In this document: piece by piece, positions 43,556 to 52,859 of the stretch
Position numbering within the stretch: the first letter of the stretch is position 1
Layout of the letters: each line of letters opens with the position of its first letter
DNA from: Flavobacterium dankookense
GTDB lineage: Bacteria; Bacteroidota; Bacteroidia; Flavobacteriales; Flavobacteriaceae
Length of the DNA stretch: 64,000 bases
Reading direction: 5' to 3'
NCBI RefSeq assembly: GCF_004362665.1
Contig: NZ_SNXR01000014.1
Coordinates: 186,001-250,000 of the forward strand
Program-made: the position numbers and the translations under genes
Notes under the pieces: model-generated
Told to the model about the DNA's origin: nothing
The model's input: the letters and a program-made list of their open reading frames with translations, nothing else
Databases searched by the model: none

Positions 43556-44197
43556 CTATTGATAATAATAATTCAGAATATTAATTAATGTCAAAATCGC
43601 CACCAAACCTGTAATTATTCCGATGATAGTATTCATGTTTCGAACAAAATAATCGGTTTTGGCTTTAAGTTTTTCAAAGAAAACAACGTAGCAATAAAAA
43701 CATGAAAAAGAACCTATTACAACTCCAAAAACAAAACTATAAATGGACATTGATTGAAAAACAAAAAGTTGATACGATGCTAATGTAATAGTAACCAAAA
43801 CATAATATGGTATGGGGAAAAAATTGATGGCAGAAATCAACATTCCCATAAAAAAACGACTTCGTTTGCTTTTTAATTGAATATTTTTTTTGTCTAGTTG
43901 AGGCTTAGTTTTCTTGGCAAAAAACAAAAAATAAATAGAAATTATGGTGAAAATAGCCAAGCCAATTTCGCGAAGTAACACTACAACATCTTCATTTTTA
44001 TTGATATACTGAGCAAATATTACAGAAATATATGTTTGAATTAAAATGACTAATAAAGCGCCAAGTACAAACACCAAAGCTCTTCTTCTTCCATCAGTTA
44101 CGCTGACTTTTGCTGCTGTCATATTGATTAATCCTGGCGGAAAAATGCCAATAATCGCAGCTACAAATCCCGATAAGAATGGAAGTATAACACTCAT
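43556..44197 (-). CDS. LysE-family membrane transporter
   Basis: A 213-residue membrane protein of about six segments. The N-terminal FLSGFVAAIIGIFPPGLINMTAAKVSVTDGRRRAL (residues about 7-40, key GIFPPGLINM) resembles the LysE/RhtB exporter signature. The substrate is unknown. It directly follows the ATL gene on the same strand, 1 bp apart. Confidence 0.75.
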   Translation of the reverse strand: MSVILPFLSGFVAAIIGIFPPGLINMTAAKVSVTDGRRRALVFVLGALLVILIQTYISVIFAQYINKNEDVVVLLREIGLAIFTIISIYFLFFAKKTKPQLDKKNIQLKSKRSRFFMGMLISAINFFPIPYYVLVTITLASYQLFVFQSMSIYSFVFGVVIGSFSCFYCYVVFFEKLKAKTDYFVRNMNTIIGIITGLVAILTLINILNYYYQ

Positions 44198-44275
44198 TGT
44201 ATAATGTAAAATGTATATTGTACATTGAAAAACCGAATAATTACATTATACAATTTTACAGTTTACATTATACAG
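44198..44275. repeat. AT-rich inverted/direct repeats TGTATAATGTAA before LysE gene
   Basis: TGTATAATGTAA (44198-44209) is complementary to TTACATTATACA (44241-44252), and a further TTTACATTATACAG copy lies at 44262-44275. They begin directly at the LysE start codon. Confidence 0.6.
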
Positions 44276-44282
44276 ATAAAAA

Positions 44283-44957
44283 CTATTTAATCTTAAAACG
44301 AATATACGTAATTGCTTTGTTAATTTCCAAATATTGATTTTCGTAAAACGTTTGAATTTCAGTTACTTCTTTTGGCGAACCTTCATTTTTATACACATTA
44401 TGATTGGCATATAATACTTCATGTCCTTCACCGTGAAGTAAACCAAGTGTGTAACCGTGCATAAACTCGCTATCGGTTTTTAGATTGACAACACCAGATG
44501 GTTTTAGAATTTTTTTATACAATTGTAAAAATTCCGAATTAGTCATTCTGTGCTTAGTTCTTTTGTACTTTATTTGTGGATCGGGAAAAGTTATCCAAAT
44601 TTCGTCGACTTCGTTTTGAGCAAAAATATGTTCAATTAGTTCAATTTGCGTTCTAACAAAAGCTACATTATTCATTCCCGTTTCGGCAGCGGTTTTTGCT
44701 CCTCGCCAAAATCGAGCGCCTTTAATATCTATTCCAACAAAATTTTTATCAGGAAAACGCTCGGCTAATCCAACGGAATATTCACCTTTACCACAGCCTA
44801 ATTCGATAATAATTGGATTGTCATTTTTAAAAAAACTACTATTCCATTTTCCTTTCAATGGAAATTCACCACTAACTACTTGTTCTCTTGTTGGTTGAAA
44901 AACATTTTCGAAAGTTTCGTTTTCCTTAAATCGTTTTAATTTATTCTTACTTCCCAC
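44283..44957 (-). CDS. trmB: tRNA (guanine-46 N7)-methyltransferase, GTG start
   Basis: A 224-residue SAM enzyme. Motif I is IIELGCGKGEYSVGLAERFP (about residues 51-70), with GIDIKGARFWRGAK, then IWITFPDPQIKYKRTKHRM and CTNSEFLQ-like TNSEFLQLYKKIL. It makes m7G46 in the variable loop of tRNA. The start at 44957 is GTG; no in-frame ATG precedes motif I. Confidence 0.93.
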   Translation of the reverse strand: MGSKNKLKRFKENETFENVFQPTREQVVSGEFPLKGKWNSSFFKNDNPIIIELGCGKGEYSVGLAERFPDKNFVGIDIKGARFWRGAKTAAETGMNNVAFVRTQIELIEHIFAQNEVDEIWITFPDPQIKYKRTKHRMTNSEFLQLYKKILKPSGVVNLKTDSEFMHGYTLGLLHGEGHEVLYANHNVYKNEGSPKEVTEIQTFYENQYLEINKAITYIRFKIK

Positions 44958-45063
44958 AAACTTAATTTTTTGGTAAAAATAAGGAAATATAAAGTAACCT
45001 AAACTGTTTTATCTTTACATTTGATAAAGAACGAATCAATAGTTTGTTTCAATAATTGTAATT

Positions 45064-45121
45064 CCTGCTTTCCGCTTCAATTCCCGAAAAAAATCGGGAG
45101 ATTTTCGCTGCAATCAGGGTT
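45064..45121 (-). repeat. Interspersed hairpin element, copy 4
   Basis: Reverse orientation. Conserved flanks CCTGCTTTCCGCTTCAAT (45064-45081) and GCAATCAGGGT (45110-45120) enclose the stem TCCCGA/TCGGGA (45082-45087/45094-45099). It lies in the divergent space between trmB and the glycosyltransferase gene. Confidence 0.75.
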
Positions 45122-45168
45122 AGAATTGGAAACCATTTGATTTCTTGTAAACGAATAGAAACCTAAAT

Positions 45169-45261
45169 AGCCGCGATTGAAGTGGAAATCCTGTCATTGT
45201 TCTGCAATTGTTAATGAGATTGCTTCTTTCCTCACAATGACAGATTGAAACGGAAAGCGGG
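45169..45261 (+). repeat. Interspersed hairpin element, copy 5
   Basis: AGCCGCGATTGAAGTGGA flank, arms CTGTCATTGT (45191-45200) and ACAATGACAG (45234-45243), then GATTGAAACGGAAAGCGGG. The loop is a version of the GTCATTGTGAGGAAAGAAGC repeat in reverse. It ends 16 bp before the glycosyltransferase ATG. Confidence 0.85.
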
Positions 45262-45277
45262 AAAACGGATAGCAAAA

Positions 45278-46354
45278 ATGCCCGAATCATTCGCTCAAAA
45301 TAAAAAAAATATTCTTGTCGCTCCTTTAAATTGGGGTTTAGGTCATGCAACTCGTTGTATTCCAATAATTAGAGAATTGCAAAAAAACGGATTTACACCA
45401 ATAATTGCATCCGATGGAAGTGCTTTGGCATTGTTAAAAAAAGAATTTCCCAATTTGATTCATTTAGAATTGCCTTCTTATCATATTGAATATGCTAAAA
45501 AAGCTGAAAATTTTAAATGGAAATTGATTAAAAACAGTCCAAAAACTATAAATGCAATTTTGGAAGAGAAGAAAATTATAAAAAAATGGATGAAGGAATA
45601 TGATTTGTATGGAATTATTTCCGACAATCGATTGGGCGTTTACAATAAAAAAATTCCAAGTGTTATCATTACGCATCAACTGACTGTTTTATCGGGGAAA
45701 ACAACTTGGATTTCAAGTAAATTACATCAACATTTTATTGGTAATTTTAATGAATGTTGGGTTCCAGATTTTGACAAAACAACTAATTTCACTGGGAAAC
45801 TTGGTCATTTGAAATCTACTTCTCTCAATCTAAAATACATCGGAATACTTAGTCGTTTGGAACAAAAAGAACTTCCAAAAAAATATGATTTAATGGTCTT
45901 GCTTTCTGGTCCTGAACCTCAGCGCACTTTGCTAGAAGAACAACTAAAAATTCAAGTTCAAAATTATAACGGTAACGTAGTATTCATAAATGGAAAAATT
46001 GAAGAAAATCAAAAAATAGAAATTGTAAACAATGTGACTTTTTACAATTTTATGACTTCTGGAGAATTGGAAATTGCTTTTAACGAAAGTTCAACTATCT
46101 TATGCCGATCTGGTTATACAACTATAATGGATTTGGTAAAATTGGACAAAAAAGCTTTTTTTATTCCAACTCCTGGACAATTTGAGCAAGAATATTTAGC
46201 CAAAAGATTAAAAAGACACGGCATGATTCCTTATTCAAAACAAGAAGATTTTAAGATTGAAAAATTAGAAGAAATCCAACTATATAGTGGTTTTCCAAAA
46301 GTTAAAGAACAAATAAACTGGAAACAATTATTAGTGCTTTTCGAGCGTGAATGA
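45278..46354 (+). CDS. GT-B glycosyltransferase, MurG-like
   Basis: A 358-residue GT-B enzyme. The start is ATG at 45278; an in-frame TTG at 45245 lies within the repeat element and is rejected. NILVAPLNWGLGHATRCIPIIREL (about residues 10-33) is the acceptor domain signature. The donor half has LMVLLSGPEPQRTLLEE and a C-terminal LCRSGYTTIMDLV. PTPGQFEQEYLAKRL then completes the nucleotide-sugar site. The gene overlaps the convergent histidine kinase stop by 24 bp. The sugar and acceptor are unknown. Confidence 0.82.
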   Translation: MPESFAQNKKNILVAPLNWGLGHATRCIPIIRELQKNGFTPIIASDGSALALLKKEFPNLIHLELPSYHIEYAKKAENFKWKLIKNSPKTINAILEEKKIIKKWMKEYDLYGIISDNRLGVYNKKIPSVIITHQLTVLSGKTTWISSKLHQHFIGNFNECWVPDFDKTTNFTGKLGHLKSTSLNLKYIGILSRLEQKELPKKYDLMVLLSGPEPQRTLLEEQLKIQVQNYNGNVVFINGKIEENQKIEIVNNVTFYNFMTSGELEIAFNESSTILCRSGYTTIMDLVKLDKKAFFIPTPGQFEQEYLAKRLKRHGMIPYSKQEDFKIEKLEEIQLYSGFPKVKEQINWKQLLVLFERE

Positions 46355-47371
46355 GAATTCTGAACCTTTTCCGAATTCGCTTTCTACATAAATTTTTTCG
46401 CCGTGAGCTTCAATAATATGCTTTACTATTGAAAGTCCAAGTCCAGAACCACCTTCACTTCTTGCTCCACTTTTATCCACTCTAAAAAACCGTTCAAAAA
46501 GTCTTGGAATGTATTGTTTTTCAATTCCTTCGCCATTATCTCGAATACGAATAATCAATTTGCTGTCGACTAAATCCTCTATAGTTACTTCGGTTGTTCC
46601 ATTTTCTTTTCCGTATTTAATGGAATTCATAACAAGATTAGTTACTACCTGCTGTATTTTTTCTTTGTCGGCAAAAACTTTTATGGCTTTGTTGTATTTT
46701 ACATCAAACATAAGAATGATGTTTTTTTTATCGGCACTCATTTCGAGCATATCGAAAACATTTTGAACCAATTCAACTATATCAAAACGAGATAGTTCTA
46801 AATTGACATCGCCCATTTCAAGTTTAGCAATCATGTCTAAATCTTCTACGATATAAATGAGCCGTTCGACACCTTTTTCTGCTCTTTCTAAATATTTTTT
46901 TCTAACTTTTTTATCGTCTAAAGCACCATCGAGCAAAGTAGAAAGATAGCCTTGAACTGTAAAAAGTGGTGTTTTTAATTCGTGAGAAACATTTCCCATA
47001 AATTCTCTACGGTATTCTTCACGAACTTTTAAGGTTTCGATTTCAAGTTTTTTATCTGTAGCAAACTTCTTAACTTGTTTTGTCAAGGTTGCCATATCGG
47101 TAGTTATCGGTTGGTTTCTAAACGAAGTCGACTCGAGAAGCGAAACATCATCATAGATCTTTTTTACTCTTCTGTATATGAAACGTTCTACTCGATATTG
47201 AATAACGAAGAATGAAAATGTTGCGATTGAAACAGCAAAAACCAAACAAATTGAAGCAGAAAATTTATTAAAAAACCACAATAATAATCCAAGAAAACCT
47301 GCTGAAAAAATAGTAATATAAACGGATGAAACTAATGCAAACCGATATGTTTTCTTAAATTTTATTGCCAT
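46331..47371 (-). CDS. PhoR-like sensor histidine kinase
   Basis: A 346-residue kinase: two close transmembrane segments (about residues 10-60) and no large sensor domain. The phosphoacceptor is H129 in NVSHELKTPLFTVQGYL; ATPase boxes are MNSIKYGKENG, IRDNGEGIEKQYIPRLFERF and GGSGLGLSIVKHIIEAHG. It follows the PhoB-like regulator by 1 bp. PhoR-like kinases of this short form are usual in Bacteroidota; phosphate sensing is inferred from the type. Confidence 0.88.
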   Translation of the reverse strand: MAIKFKKTYRFALVSSVYITIFSAGFLGLLLWFFNKFSASICLVFAVSIATFSFFVIQYRVERFIYRRVKKIYDDVSLLESTSFRNQPITTDMATLTKQVKKFATDKKLEIETLKVREEYRREFMGNVSHELKTPLFTVQGYLSTLLDGALDDKKVRKKYLERAEKGVERLIYIVEDLDMIAKLEMGDVNLELSRFDIVELVQNVFDMLEMSADKKNIILMFDVKYNKAIKVFADKEKIQQVVTNLVMNSIKYGKENGTTEVTIEDLVDSKLIIRIRDNGEGIEKQYIPRLFERFFRVDKSGARSEGGSGLGLSIVKHIIEAHGEKIYVESEFGKGSEFSFTLEKH

Positions 47372-47372
47372 T

Positions 47373-48056
47373 TTATCCTTCTAGTTTGTAGCCAACACCT
47401 TTGATGGTTTTGAATAATTCTTCGTCTATTTTTTCGCGCAATTTACGAATATGTACATCAATTGTTCTACCACCAACGATAACTTCATTACCCCAAACTT
47501 TATCTAAAATTTCTTCACGCTTGAATACTTTTCCTGGTTTTGAAGCTAATAAATAGAAAAGTTCAAATTCTTTTCGAGGCAAAATGATTTCTCTTCCGTC
47601 TTTTACAATTTTGTATTCTTCGCGATTGATTTCTATTCCAGCTACGTTTAAAGTTTCAGAAGATTTTTCTTCACTTTTTAGTCTTCTTAACAATGCTTTT
47701 ACTTTACTAACCAATAATTTTGGTTTGATTGGCTTTGTAATATAATCATCTGCGCCAGCGTCAAAACCTGCTACTTGCGAATAATCTTCACTTCGCGCAG
47801 TTAAAAAAGTGATGATAACATTACTAAGTTCTGGAAGTTTTCTAATGTTTTCACAAGCTTCCATTCCGTCCATTTCGGGCATCATGACATCCATAATAAT
47901 AAGTTGTGGCAAGTGCTTTTTTGCCTTAGCCACAGCTTCTTTACCGTCTGAAGCAGTAATTATTTGGTATCCTTCTTGCTCAAGATTATAGCCAACAATT
48001 TCGAGTATATCTTGCTCATCATCGACTAATAAAATTGTAATGTCTTTTTTTTTCAT
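47373..48056 (-). CDS. PhoB-like OmpR-family response regulator
   Basis: A 227-residue regulator with receiver (phosphoacceptor D55 in LIIMDVMMPEMDG) and winged-helix DNA-binding domain (about 130-227: EFELFYLLASKPGKVFKREEILDKVWG, RTIDVHIRKLREK). It is transcribed away from the TonB receptor gene; the shared 193-bp region carries AT-rich direct repeats. Its targets may include that receptor, but this is inference. Confidence 0.9.
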   Translation of the reverse strand: MKKKDITILLVDDEQDILEIVGYNLEQEGYQIITASDGKEAVAKAKKHLPQLIIMDVMMPEMDGMEACENIRKLPELSNVIITFLTARSEDYSQVAGFDAGADDYITKPIKPKLLVSKVKALLRRLKSEEKSSETLNVAGIEINREEYKIVKDGREIILPRKEFELFYLLASKPGKVFKREEILDKVWGNEVIVGGRTIDVHIRKLREKIDEELFKTIKGVGYKLEG

Positions 48057-48219
48057 GGGTTGAACCTCTTTTAGAAATAGATACGCAAAAGTAAATATAA
48101 TACAAAATCTTAAGTAAATGAAATGCTGAGTTAACCATAATTTAATATCATAACAATTTGGTAATCTTTTGGCAACAAAAAACTAATAAGTGAGTAACGT
48201 GGTCTTTACATTGGAGTAG

Positions 48220-48227
48220 TTCCTTTG
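48220..48227 (+). promoter_or_regulatory. Near-match -7 element TTCCTTTG of the TonB receptor
   Basis: TTCCTTTG has one mismatch to TAnnTTTG and ends 22 nt before the ATG at 48250. TTAACCATAAT, TTAATATCAT and TAACAATTTGG repeats at 48131-48160 may bind a regulator. Confidence 0.35.
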
Positions 48228-48249
48228 CGCCAAAATAAAACACAACAAA

Positions 48250-51036
48250 ATGAGACTTAAACTAATTGTTATCACTTTATTATTTACTTTAGTTGGTTTA
48301 GCACAAACAAAAGGAACCATCAAAGGTGTTATTACCGATAAAGATTTGAACAACGAACCATTACCTTTTGCAAATGTAGTTGTTAAAGGTCAAAATATAG
48401 CTGTCAATACCGATGAAAACGGAGGTTACAGTATTGCTATTGTTCCTGGAGAATATATTTTAGAATTCAGTTTTTTAGGTTATGAAAACGCTACCGAAAA
48501 AGTAATTGTAAAAGAAAACGAAACCATTATTGTAAATAAATCAATTGGTTCTGGAAGTTACACGCTTCAAGATGTTGTGATACAAAACAATACTAGTCGC
48601 GAGAAAGAAACAGCTCTTTTATTAGAACAGAAAAATGCTGTAGAAATTAAACAAAGTATTGGAGCACAAGAAATGTCGAGAAAAGGAGTTTCTACTGTTG
48701 AACAAGGTGTTTCAAAGATTTCTGGAGTTTCTAAAGTTGAAGACCGTGGAATTTTTATCCGTGGATTAGACGATAGATATAACTACATGCAAATAAACGG
48801 TTTAAACTTTATTCCTTCTGATCCAAATTTAAAAACAATTCCTTTAAGTTTTATACCAACGGATATTGTTAGAAACATAGATGTATTTAAAACATTTAAT
48901 ACTGGTTTGTATCAAGATTTTGCTGGTGCATCAATAAATATTTGGACAAAAGATATTAGTTCAAAACCATTTACAAAAGTTAGTTTATCAACGGGATTCA
49001 ACTCATTAGCAAGTTTCAAAGATTTTAAAACCTCAGATGAAGGAAGTGGTAATTTCTTTGGATACACTGGTGAGAAAAGAAACTTGCCTAATGTTTATGG
49101 AGAAAATGTCGCTTTAGGTTATCAAGCAAGTCCAAGCGAGTCAAAAGATTTATTTAATGCCTCTTGGACACCTGACAGAACTACAGCTCCATTAAGTTTT
49201 GGAACTAGTATTACCAATTCAGATTCTTTCGACTTAGAAAATGATAGAAAAATCGGTTATATTTTTAATATAAATTTTAATAATAATTACCAAAACCAAA
49301 GTGGTGTAAGAAGAAATATTAATTCAGAAGGAACAGCTTTTAAAGATTTTGATTTAAACAGATGGAATTACACAACACAAAAATCTGCTTTAGCAAGTAT
49401 TAATTTGAAAAAATCAAATAAATATAATTTCTTATTCAATTTAATTTACATTCAAAATTCCGAAAATGAAATCCGTGAATTTGCAGGAGAGAATACTGAT
49501 TTTATTACAATTGACAAACCATTTTTCTTAAGAGACACAAAATATTTAGAAAATTCTTCTATAGGATTTCAACAAATAGGAACTATTTATTTTAAAGATA
49601 AAAAACACACACTAGAGTATGGTATTGCAGCTACTTTAGGTAAAAATAATATGCCAGACCGTAAAATTCTCATCACAGAAGGGGTTGAAGACGATGCCAA
49701 CTTTGTAACATTTAATGGCGTTAACCCATTCCGATTTTACTCAATTTTAGATAATGTAAACGCTAATGGAAAAGTTGAGTATGAAATAAAGTTTGGAGAA
49801 GAAACTGATGGAAAATATAAAAATGTAGTTCGATTTGGATATGCTGGTGATATGACTACATTTAATTTCTTCAACAGAACAATTCGATTAAATGCAAATC
49901 CAAGTTTAACAGAAACAGCATTAAACACTAACTTCCCACAAGTGTTTTTTGATACTAATTTTGATGCTGGTCATTTATTTTACGCAAGCACTCCAGATCC
50001 TACTTATAAAGTAGATATTAATCAATTTACAAATGCAGGATTTATCAATTTTGCAAAGAATTGGTCAAAATTAACATTAGATTTCGGTGTTAGAATAGAA
50101 TATATGTTCAGAGAAACTAAATATAGAGAGGAAACAAGTTCAGTTAACTCACCATTTAAAACAAAAACGTATGATCCAATTGATTTTAGTCCAGTTTTAA
50201 ATGCTAAGTATTTAGTAAACGACAAAACAAATCTTCGTTTCACAGCTTCTAAAACATCTACAAAACCAAGAGTTCGTGAAATATTACCTTTTAGATACCA
50301 AGATGGTGATGGAAACTTTACACTTGGAAATCCTGATATTAAAAACACACAAAATTATAATGCTGATTTCAAGATAGAATATTTCCCAAAAAACAATGCT
50401 ACTTTTTCAGCTACAGTTTTTGGTAAATACATACAAGATCCAATATCTAGATTAGTAGAAGGAACTTCAACAGGTTTCCTAGAAAATTATGCAAACTTTG
50501 ACGAAGCTACTTTATATGGATTAGAATTAGAAACAACTTTTAGTTTTGATTTACTTTTTCCAGATAATATAATTGCAGAAAAAACAACTTTAGGATTAAA
50601 CACCATCTTAATGAAATCAAACGAAAAAGCAGACGCATCAAAATTCCCTCAGTTAACTTCAACTTCAAGATCGTTGCAAGGTGCATCAGATTTCATTATC
50701 AATGCGGACCTTTCTTATGATGTTGTTAAAACTGAAAAAACGGAATCCAGAGCAACATTGATTTTTAACACATTTAGTGATAGAATTTATGGTGTAGGAA
50801 ACTCTGGTGCCGCTGATTTTATTGAACAACCAATTGATAGACTTGACTTTACTTGGAGAAATACATTTAATAAAAATTATCAAGTAAACTTAACATTGAG
50901 AAACCTTCTTGATAGTGAAATTATTGTAACACAAGATGCTACAAGAGCTTTAGCTTTTCCAGATCAATACAGCAACATCAGTAGACAATTAAATCAAGGG
51001 ATTTCTGTTGGGCTAGAATTCTCATATACATTCTAA
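48250..51036 (+). CDS. TonB-dependent outer-membrane receptor
   Basis: A 928-residue receptor. A signal peptide (about residues 1-18) is followed by a carboxypeptidase-regulatory-like domain (about 24-95: IKGVITDKDLNNEPLPFANVVV, TDENGGYSI), a plug (about 120-240: GISKVEDRGIFIRGLDDRYNY), and a long beta-barrel ending in the aromatic motif VGLEFSYTF. No SusD partner lies nearby, so it is unlikely to be a polysaccharide-utilisation pair. A terminator at 51060-51089 ends the gene. The ligand is unknown. Confidence 0.93.
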   Translation: MRLKLIVITLLFTLVGLAQTKGTIKGVITDKDLNNEPLPFANVVVKGQNIAVNTDENGGYSIAIVPGEYILEFSFLGYENATEKVIVKENETIIVNKSIGSGSYTLQDVVIQNNTSREKETALLLEQKNAVEIKQSIGAQEMSRKGVSTVEQGVSKISGVSKVEDRGIFIRGLDDRYNYMQINGLNFIPSDPNLKTIPLSFIPTDIVRNIDVFKTFNTGLYQDFAGASINIWTKDISSKPFTKVSLSTGFNSLASFKDFKTSDEGSGNFFGYTGEKRNLPNVYGENVALGYQASPSESKDLFNASWTPDRTTAPLSFGTSITNSDSFDLENDRKIGYIFNINFNNNYQNQSGVRRNINSEGTAFKDFDLNRWNYTTQKSALASINLKKSNKYNFLFNLIYIQNSENEIREFAGENTDFITIDKPFFLRDTKYLENSSIGFQQIGTIYFKDKKHTLEYGIAATLGKNNMPDRKILITEGVEDDANFVTFNGVNPFRFYSILDNVNANGKVEYEIKFGEETDGKYKNVVRFGYAGDMTTFNFFNRTIRLNANPSLTETALNTNFPQVFFDTNFDAGHLFYASTPDPTYKVDINQFTNAGFINFAKNWSKLTLDFGVRIEYMFRETKYREETSSVNSPFKTKTYDPIDFSPVLNAKYLVNDKTNLRFTASKTSTKPRVREILPFRYQDGDGNFTLGNPDIKNTQNYNADFKIEYFPKNNATFSATVFGKYIQDPISRLVEGTSTGFLENYANFDEATLYGLELETTFSFDLLFPDNIIAEKTTLGLNTILMKSNEKADASKFPQLTSTSRSLQGASDFIINADLSYDVVKTEKTESRATLIFNTFSDRIYGVGNSGAADFIEQPIDRLDFTWRNTFNKNYQVNLTLRNLLDSEIIVTQDATRALAFPDQYSNISRQLNQGISVGLEFSYTF

Positions 51037-51059
51037 AATATTTTATTTAGCTGATTATT

Positions 51060-51089
51060 AAAACGAGAGAGCATTTGTTCTCTCGTTTT
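51060..51089 (+). terminator. Terminator of the TonB receptor
   Basis: AAAACGAGAGA (51060-51070) pairs with TCTCTCGTTTT (51079-51089), followed by TTTATTTG. Confidence 0.88.
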
Positions 51090-51177
51090 TTATTTGATAA
51101 CATTTAATTTACAAATAATTGATTATCCGATAACCGTTAAATAACTTTTGATTAACCTCTTTTGGAAAGTCTAAAAT

Positions 51178-51185
51178 TACTTTTG
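51178..51185 (+). promoter_or_regulatory. -7 element TACTTTTG of the surface lipoprotein
   Basis: TACTTTTG ends 24 nt before the ATG at 51210; it also argues against the longer frame that starts at 51162. Confidence 0.55.
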
Positions 51186-51209
51186 TCAAAACAATATAAC
51201 ACAAAAAGA

Positions 51210-52334
51210 ATGAAAACAAATTTATTAAAACTAGTTGCATTATTTGCATTAACTTTTGCTATTGGATGTTCATCAGATGATGATAGTGGTACAAATGTTC
51301 CAAACCTTGAAGGTTCTGTTTTACAAGGAAACATAACAACTGATTTAAACGTTCCAGCTGGAAGCTATAGCTTGAAGGGAGTTGTAACAGTAAAATCAGG
51401 AGCAACTTTAACTATTCAGCCAGGAACAACTTTCACTGTAACTACTGCTGATCAAACTGCTGGAACAAATTATTTACAAATTGAACAAGGAGCAAAAATT
51501 ATAGCTAATGGTACTTCATCTCAGCCTATTATTTTCACAGCACAGTCACAACAAATTGGAGCTTGGGGTGGAATAATTATGAATGGTAGAGCAAGTATAA
51601 ACGTAGCTGGTGGTACAGAAATTGCTGAAGCTGGTGGTTTAAGTTATGGTGGTACTAATGATGCTGATAGCTCAGGTTCATTAAAATATGTTAGAGTTGA
51701 GTATGCTGGTGCTGCTATTACTGGTGGAACAGCGGAATATAATGCATTCTCTTTCTTTGGATTAGGAACTGGAACAACTTTAGAAAACCTACAAGCTTAC
51801 AAAGGTGCTGATGATGCATTTGAATTCTTTGGTGGCACAGTAAATGCTACAAATTTAGTTGCATTTGGTTGTGAAGATGACAATATCGACTGGGATAGAG
51901 GTTACAGAGGAACTTTAAGCAATATCTGGATTAAGCAACCTTCAAATGGTGATTTTGCGTTCGAATGTTCTAATCTTCCTGTTGAATTTAACCGTACTCC
52001 AAGAGCAAATCCAAATGTAAGTAATGTAACAATTGAAGGTTCTGGTAATGCAACAAAAGCAGCATTTAATTTCAAAGAAGGAACAGCTGGAAACATTTCT
52101 AATGTAAAAGTTACTAATGTTGGTTATGGAGTTGATTTAAGAAATCAACTAGGACAATTCCAAGATGCTTCATTAAAAATAACTAATGCAAATATTTCTT
52201 TCATCACTGCATTAACTAGAAATGGAATCTCTGGTGACACAACAAACATTGACTCAATTGTAACTGTTAATGCAGGTGCAACTGGAGCAAATACTGCACC
52301 ATTTACAACTGGTACTTGGGTTAAAAATTTATAA
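51210..52334 (+). CDS. Surface lipoprotein, beta-helix-like
   Basis: A 374-residue lipoprotein: signal peptide ending TFAIGC, followed by Ser and Asp (SSDDDSG), the type of sequence associated with surface export of Bacteroidota lipoproteins. The rest is rich in Gly, Asn and Thr with repeated turns like VKSGATLTIQPGTTF, KYVRVEYAGAAITG and LENLQAYKGADDAFEFFGG, which suggests a right-handed beta-helix. It follows the TonB receptor after its terminator, so it may be the receptor's surface partner. No exact family is assigned. Confidence 0.75.
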   Translation: MKTNLLKLVALFALTFAIGCSSDDDSGTNVPNLEGSVLQGNITTDLNVPAGSYSLKGVVTVKSGATLTIQPGTTFTVTTADQTAGTNYLQIEQGAKIIANGTSSQPIIFTAQSQQIGAWGGIIMNGRASINVAGGTEIAEAGGLSYGGTNDADSSGSLKYVRVEYAGAAITGGTAEYNAFSFFGLGTGTTLENLQAYKGADDAFEFFGGTVNATNLVAFGCEDDNIDWDRGYRGTLSNIWIKQPSNGDFAFECSNLPVEFNRTPRANPNVSNVTIEGSGNATKAAFNFKEGTAGNISNVKVTNVGYGVDLRNQLGQFQDASLKITNANISFITALTRNGISGDTTNIDSIVTVNAGATGANTAPFTTGTWVKNL

Positions 52335-52354
52335 GATTTACTTAATTATTTCAT

Positions 52355-52389
52355 AAAAAACGCCTTCCTAATACGAAGGCGTTTTTTTT
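52355..52389 (+). terminator. Terminator of the surface lipoprotein gene
   Basis: AAAAAACGCCTTC (52355-52367) pairs with GAAGGCGTTTTTT (52375-52387), followed by a T run. Confidence 0.9.
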
Positions 52390-52414
52390 GGTATAATATT
52401 TGAAATATATTTTC

Positions 52415-52422
52415 TATATTTG
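52415..52422 (+). promoter_or_regulatory. -7 element TATATTTG of the small T9SS protein
   Basis: TATATTTG ends 19 nt before the ATG at 52442; a TTG at 52388-52390 lies 24 nt upstream. Confidence 0.55.
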
Positions 52423-52441
52423 TAACAACCAAATTTTTGTC

Positions 52442-52756
52442 ATGGCAAAAAACTACTTTAATATTACTTTACTTTTTTGTTTGTTTTCTTTCTCAGCAAT
52501 GGCTCAAGAAGGAAAGCCACAACAAAATGATGGCTTAGGTTTCTATCCAAACCCAGTGAGTAATGGTAAAATATACATTACTTCAAAGACAAGTTTGGAA
52601 AAAGAAATCATGATTTTTGATGTTCTTGGTAAAAAAGTGCTACAAACCACTACCACAACCAAAGAATTAAACATCAGCTCAATTCCTACAGGAGTTTATA
52701 TCATCAAAATCAAAGAAGAAGAAACCACAGTAACTAGAAAACTAATTGTCAGATAG
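52442..52756 (+). CDS. Minimal T9SS protein: signal peptide plus sorting domain
   Basis: A 104-residue protein; ATG at 52442 follows the -7 element, and the longer frame from 52400 is rejected. A signal peptide (to about residue 21, ending SAMAQ) is followed by only 14 residues before the T9SS type A domain: LGFYPNPVSNGKIYI, IFDVLGKKVLQ, SIPTGVYIIKIKEE, TRKLIVR. So almost the whole mature protein is the sorting domain. The downstream T9SS protein ends in a closely similar domain. Its own function is unknown. Confidence 0.85.
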   Translation: MAKNYFNITLLFCLFSFSAMAQEGKPQQNDGLGFYPNPVSNGKIYITSKTSLEKEIMIFDVLGKKVLQTTTTTKELNISSIPTGVYIIKIKEEETTVTRKLIVR

Positions 52757-52829
52757 TTGATTTCTCATTCTTAATCGTTTTTTAACCTTTTTTTTACGTT
52801 TTTTATTTTCACTAAAGTTTTTTTGTGCT

Positions 52830-52837
52830 TATATTTG
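52830..52837 (+). promoter_or_regulatory. -7 element TATATTTG of the 568-residue T9SS protein
   Basis: TATATTTG ends 22 nt before the ATG at 52860. Confidence 0.55.
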
Positions 52838-52859
52838 TGGGCTAATTAAATTTAAAAAA

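Noticed and set aside
45245..45277. Upstream TTG start of the glycosyltransferase
   Set aside because: The extra 11 residues are encoded by the right flank of a hairpin repeat; ATG at 45278 gives the normal N-terminus.
45120..45365. 81-residue minus-strand frame containing CHCEERSN
   Set aside because: It is a translation of the intergenic palindromic repeat and runs antisense into the glycosyltransferase gene.
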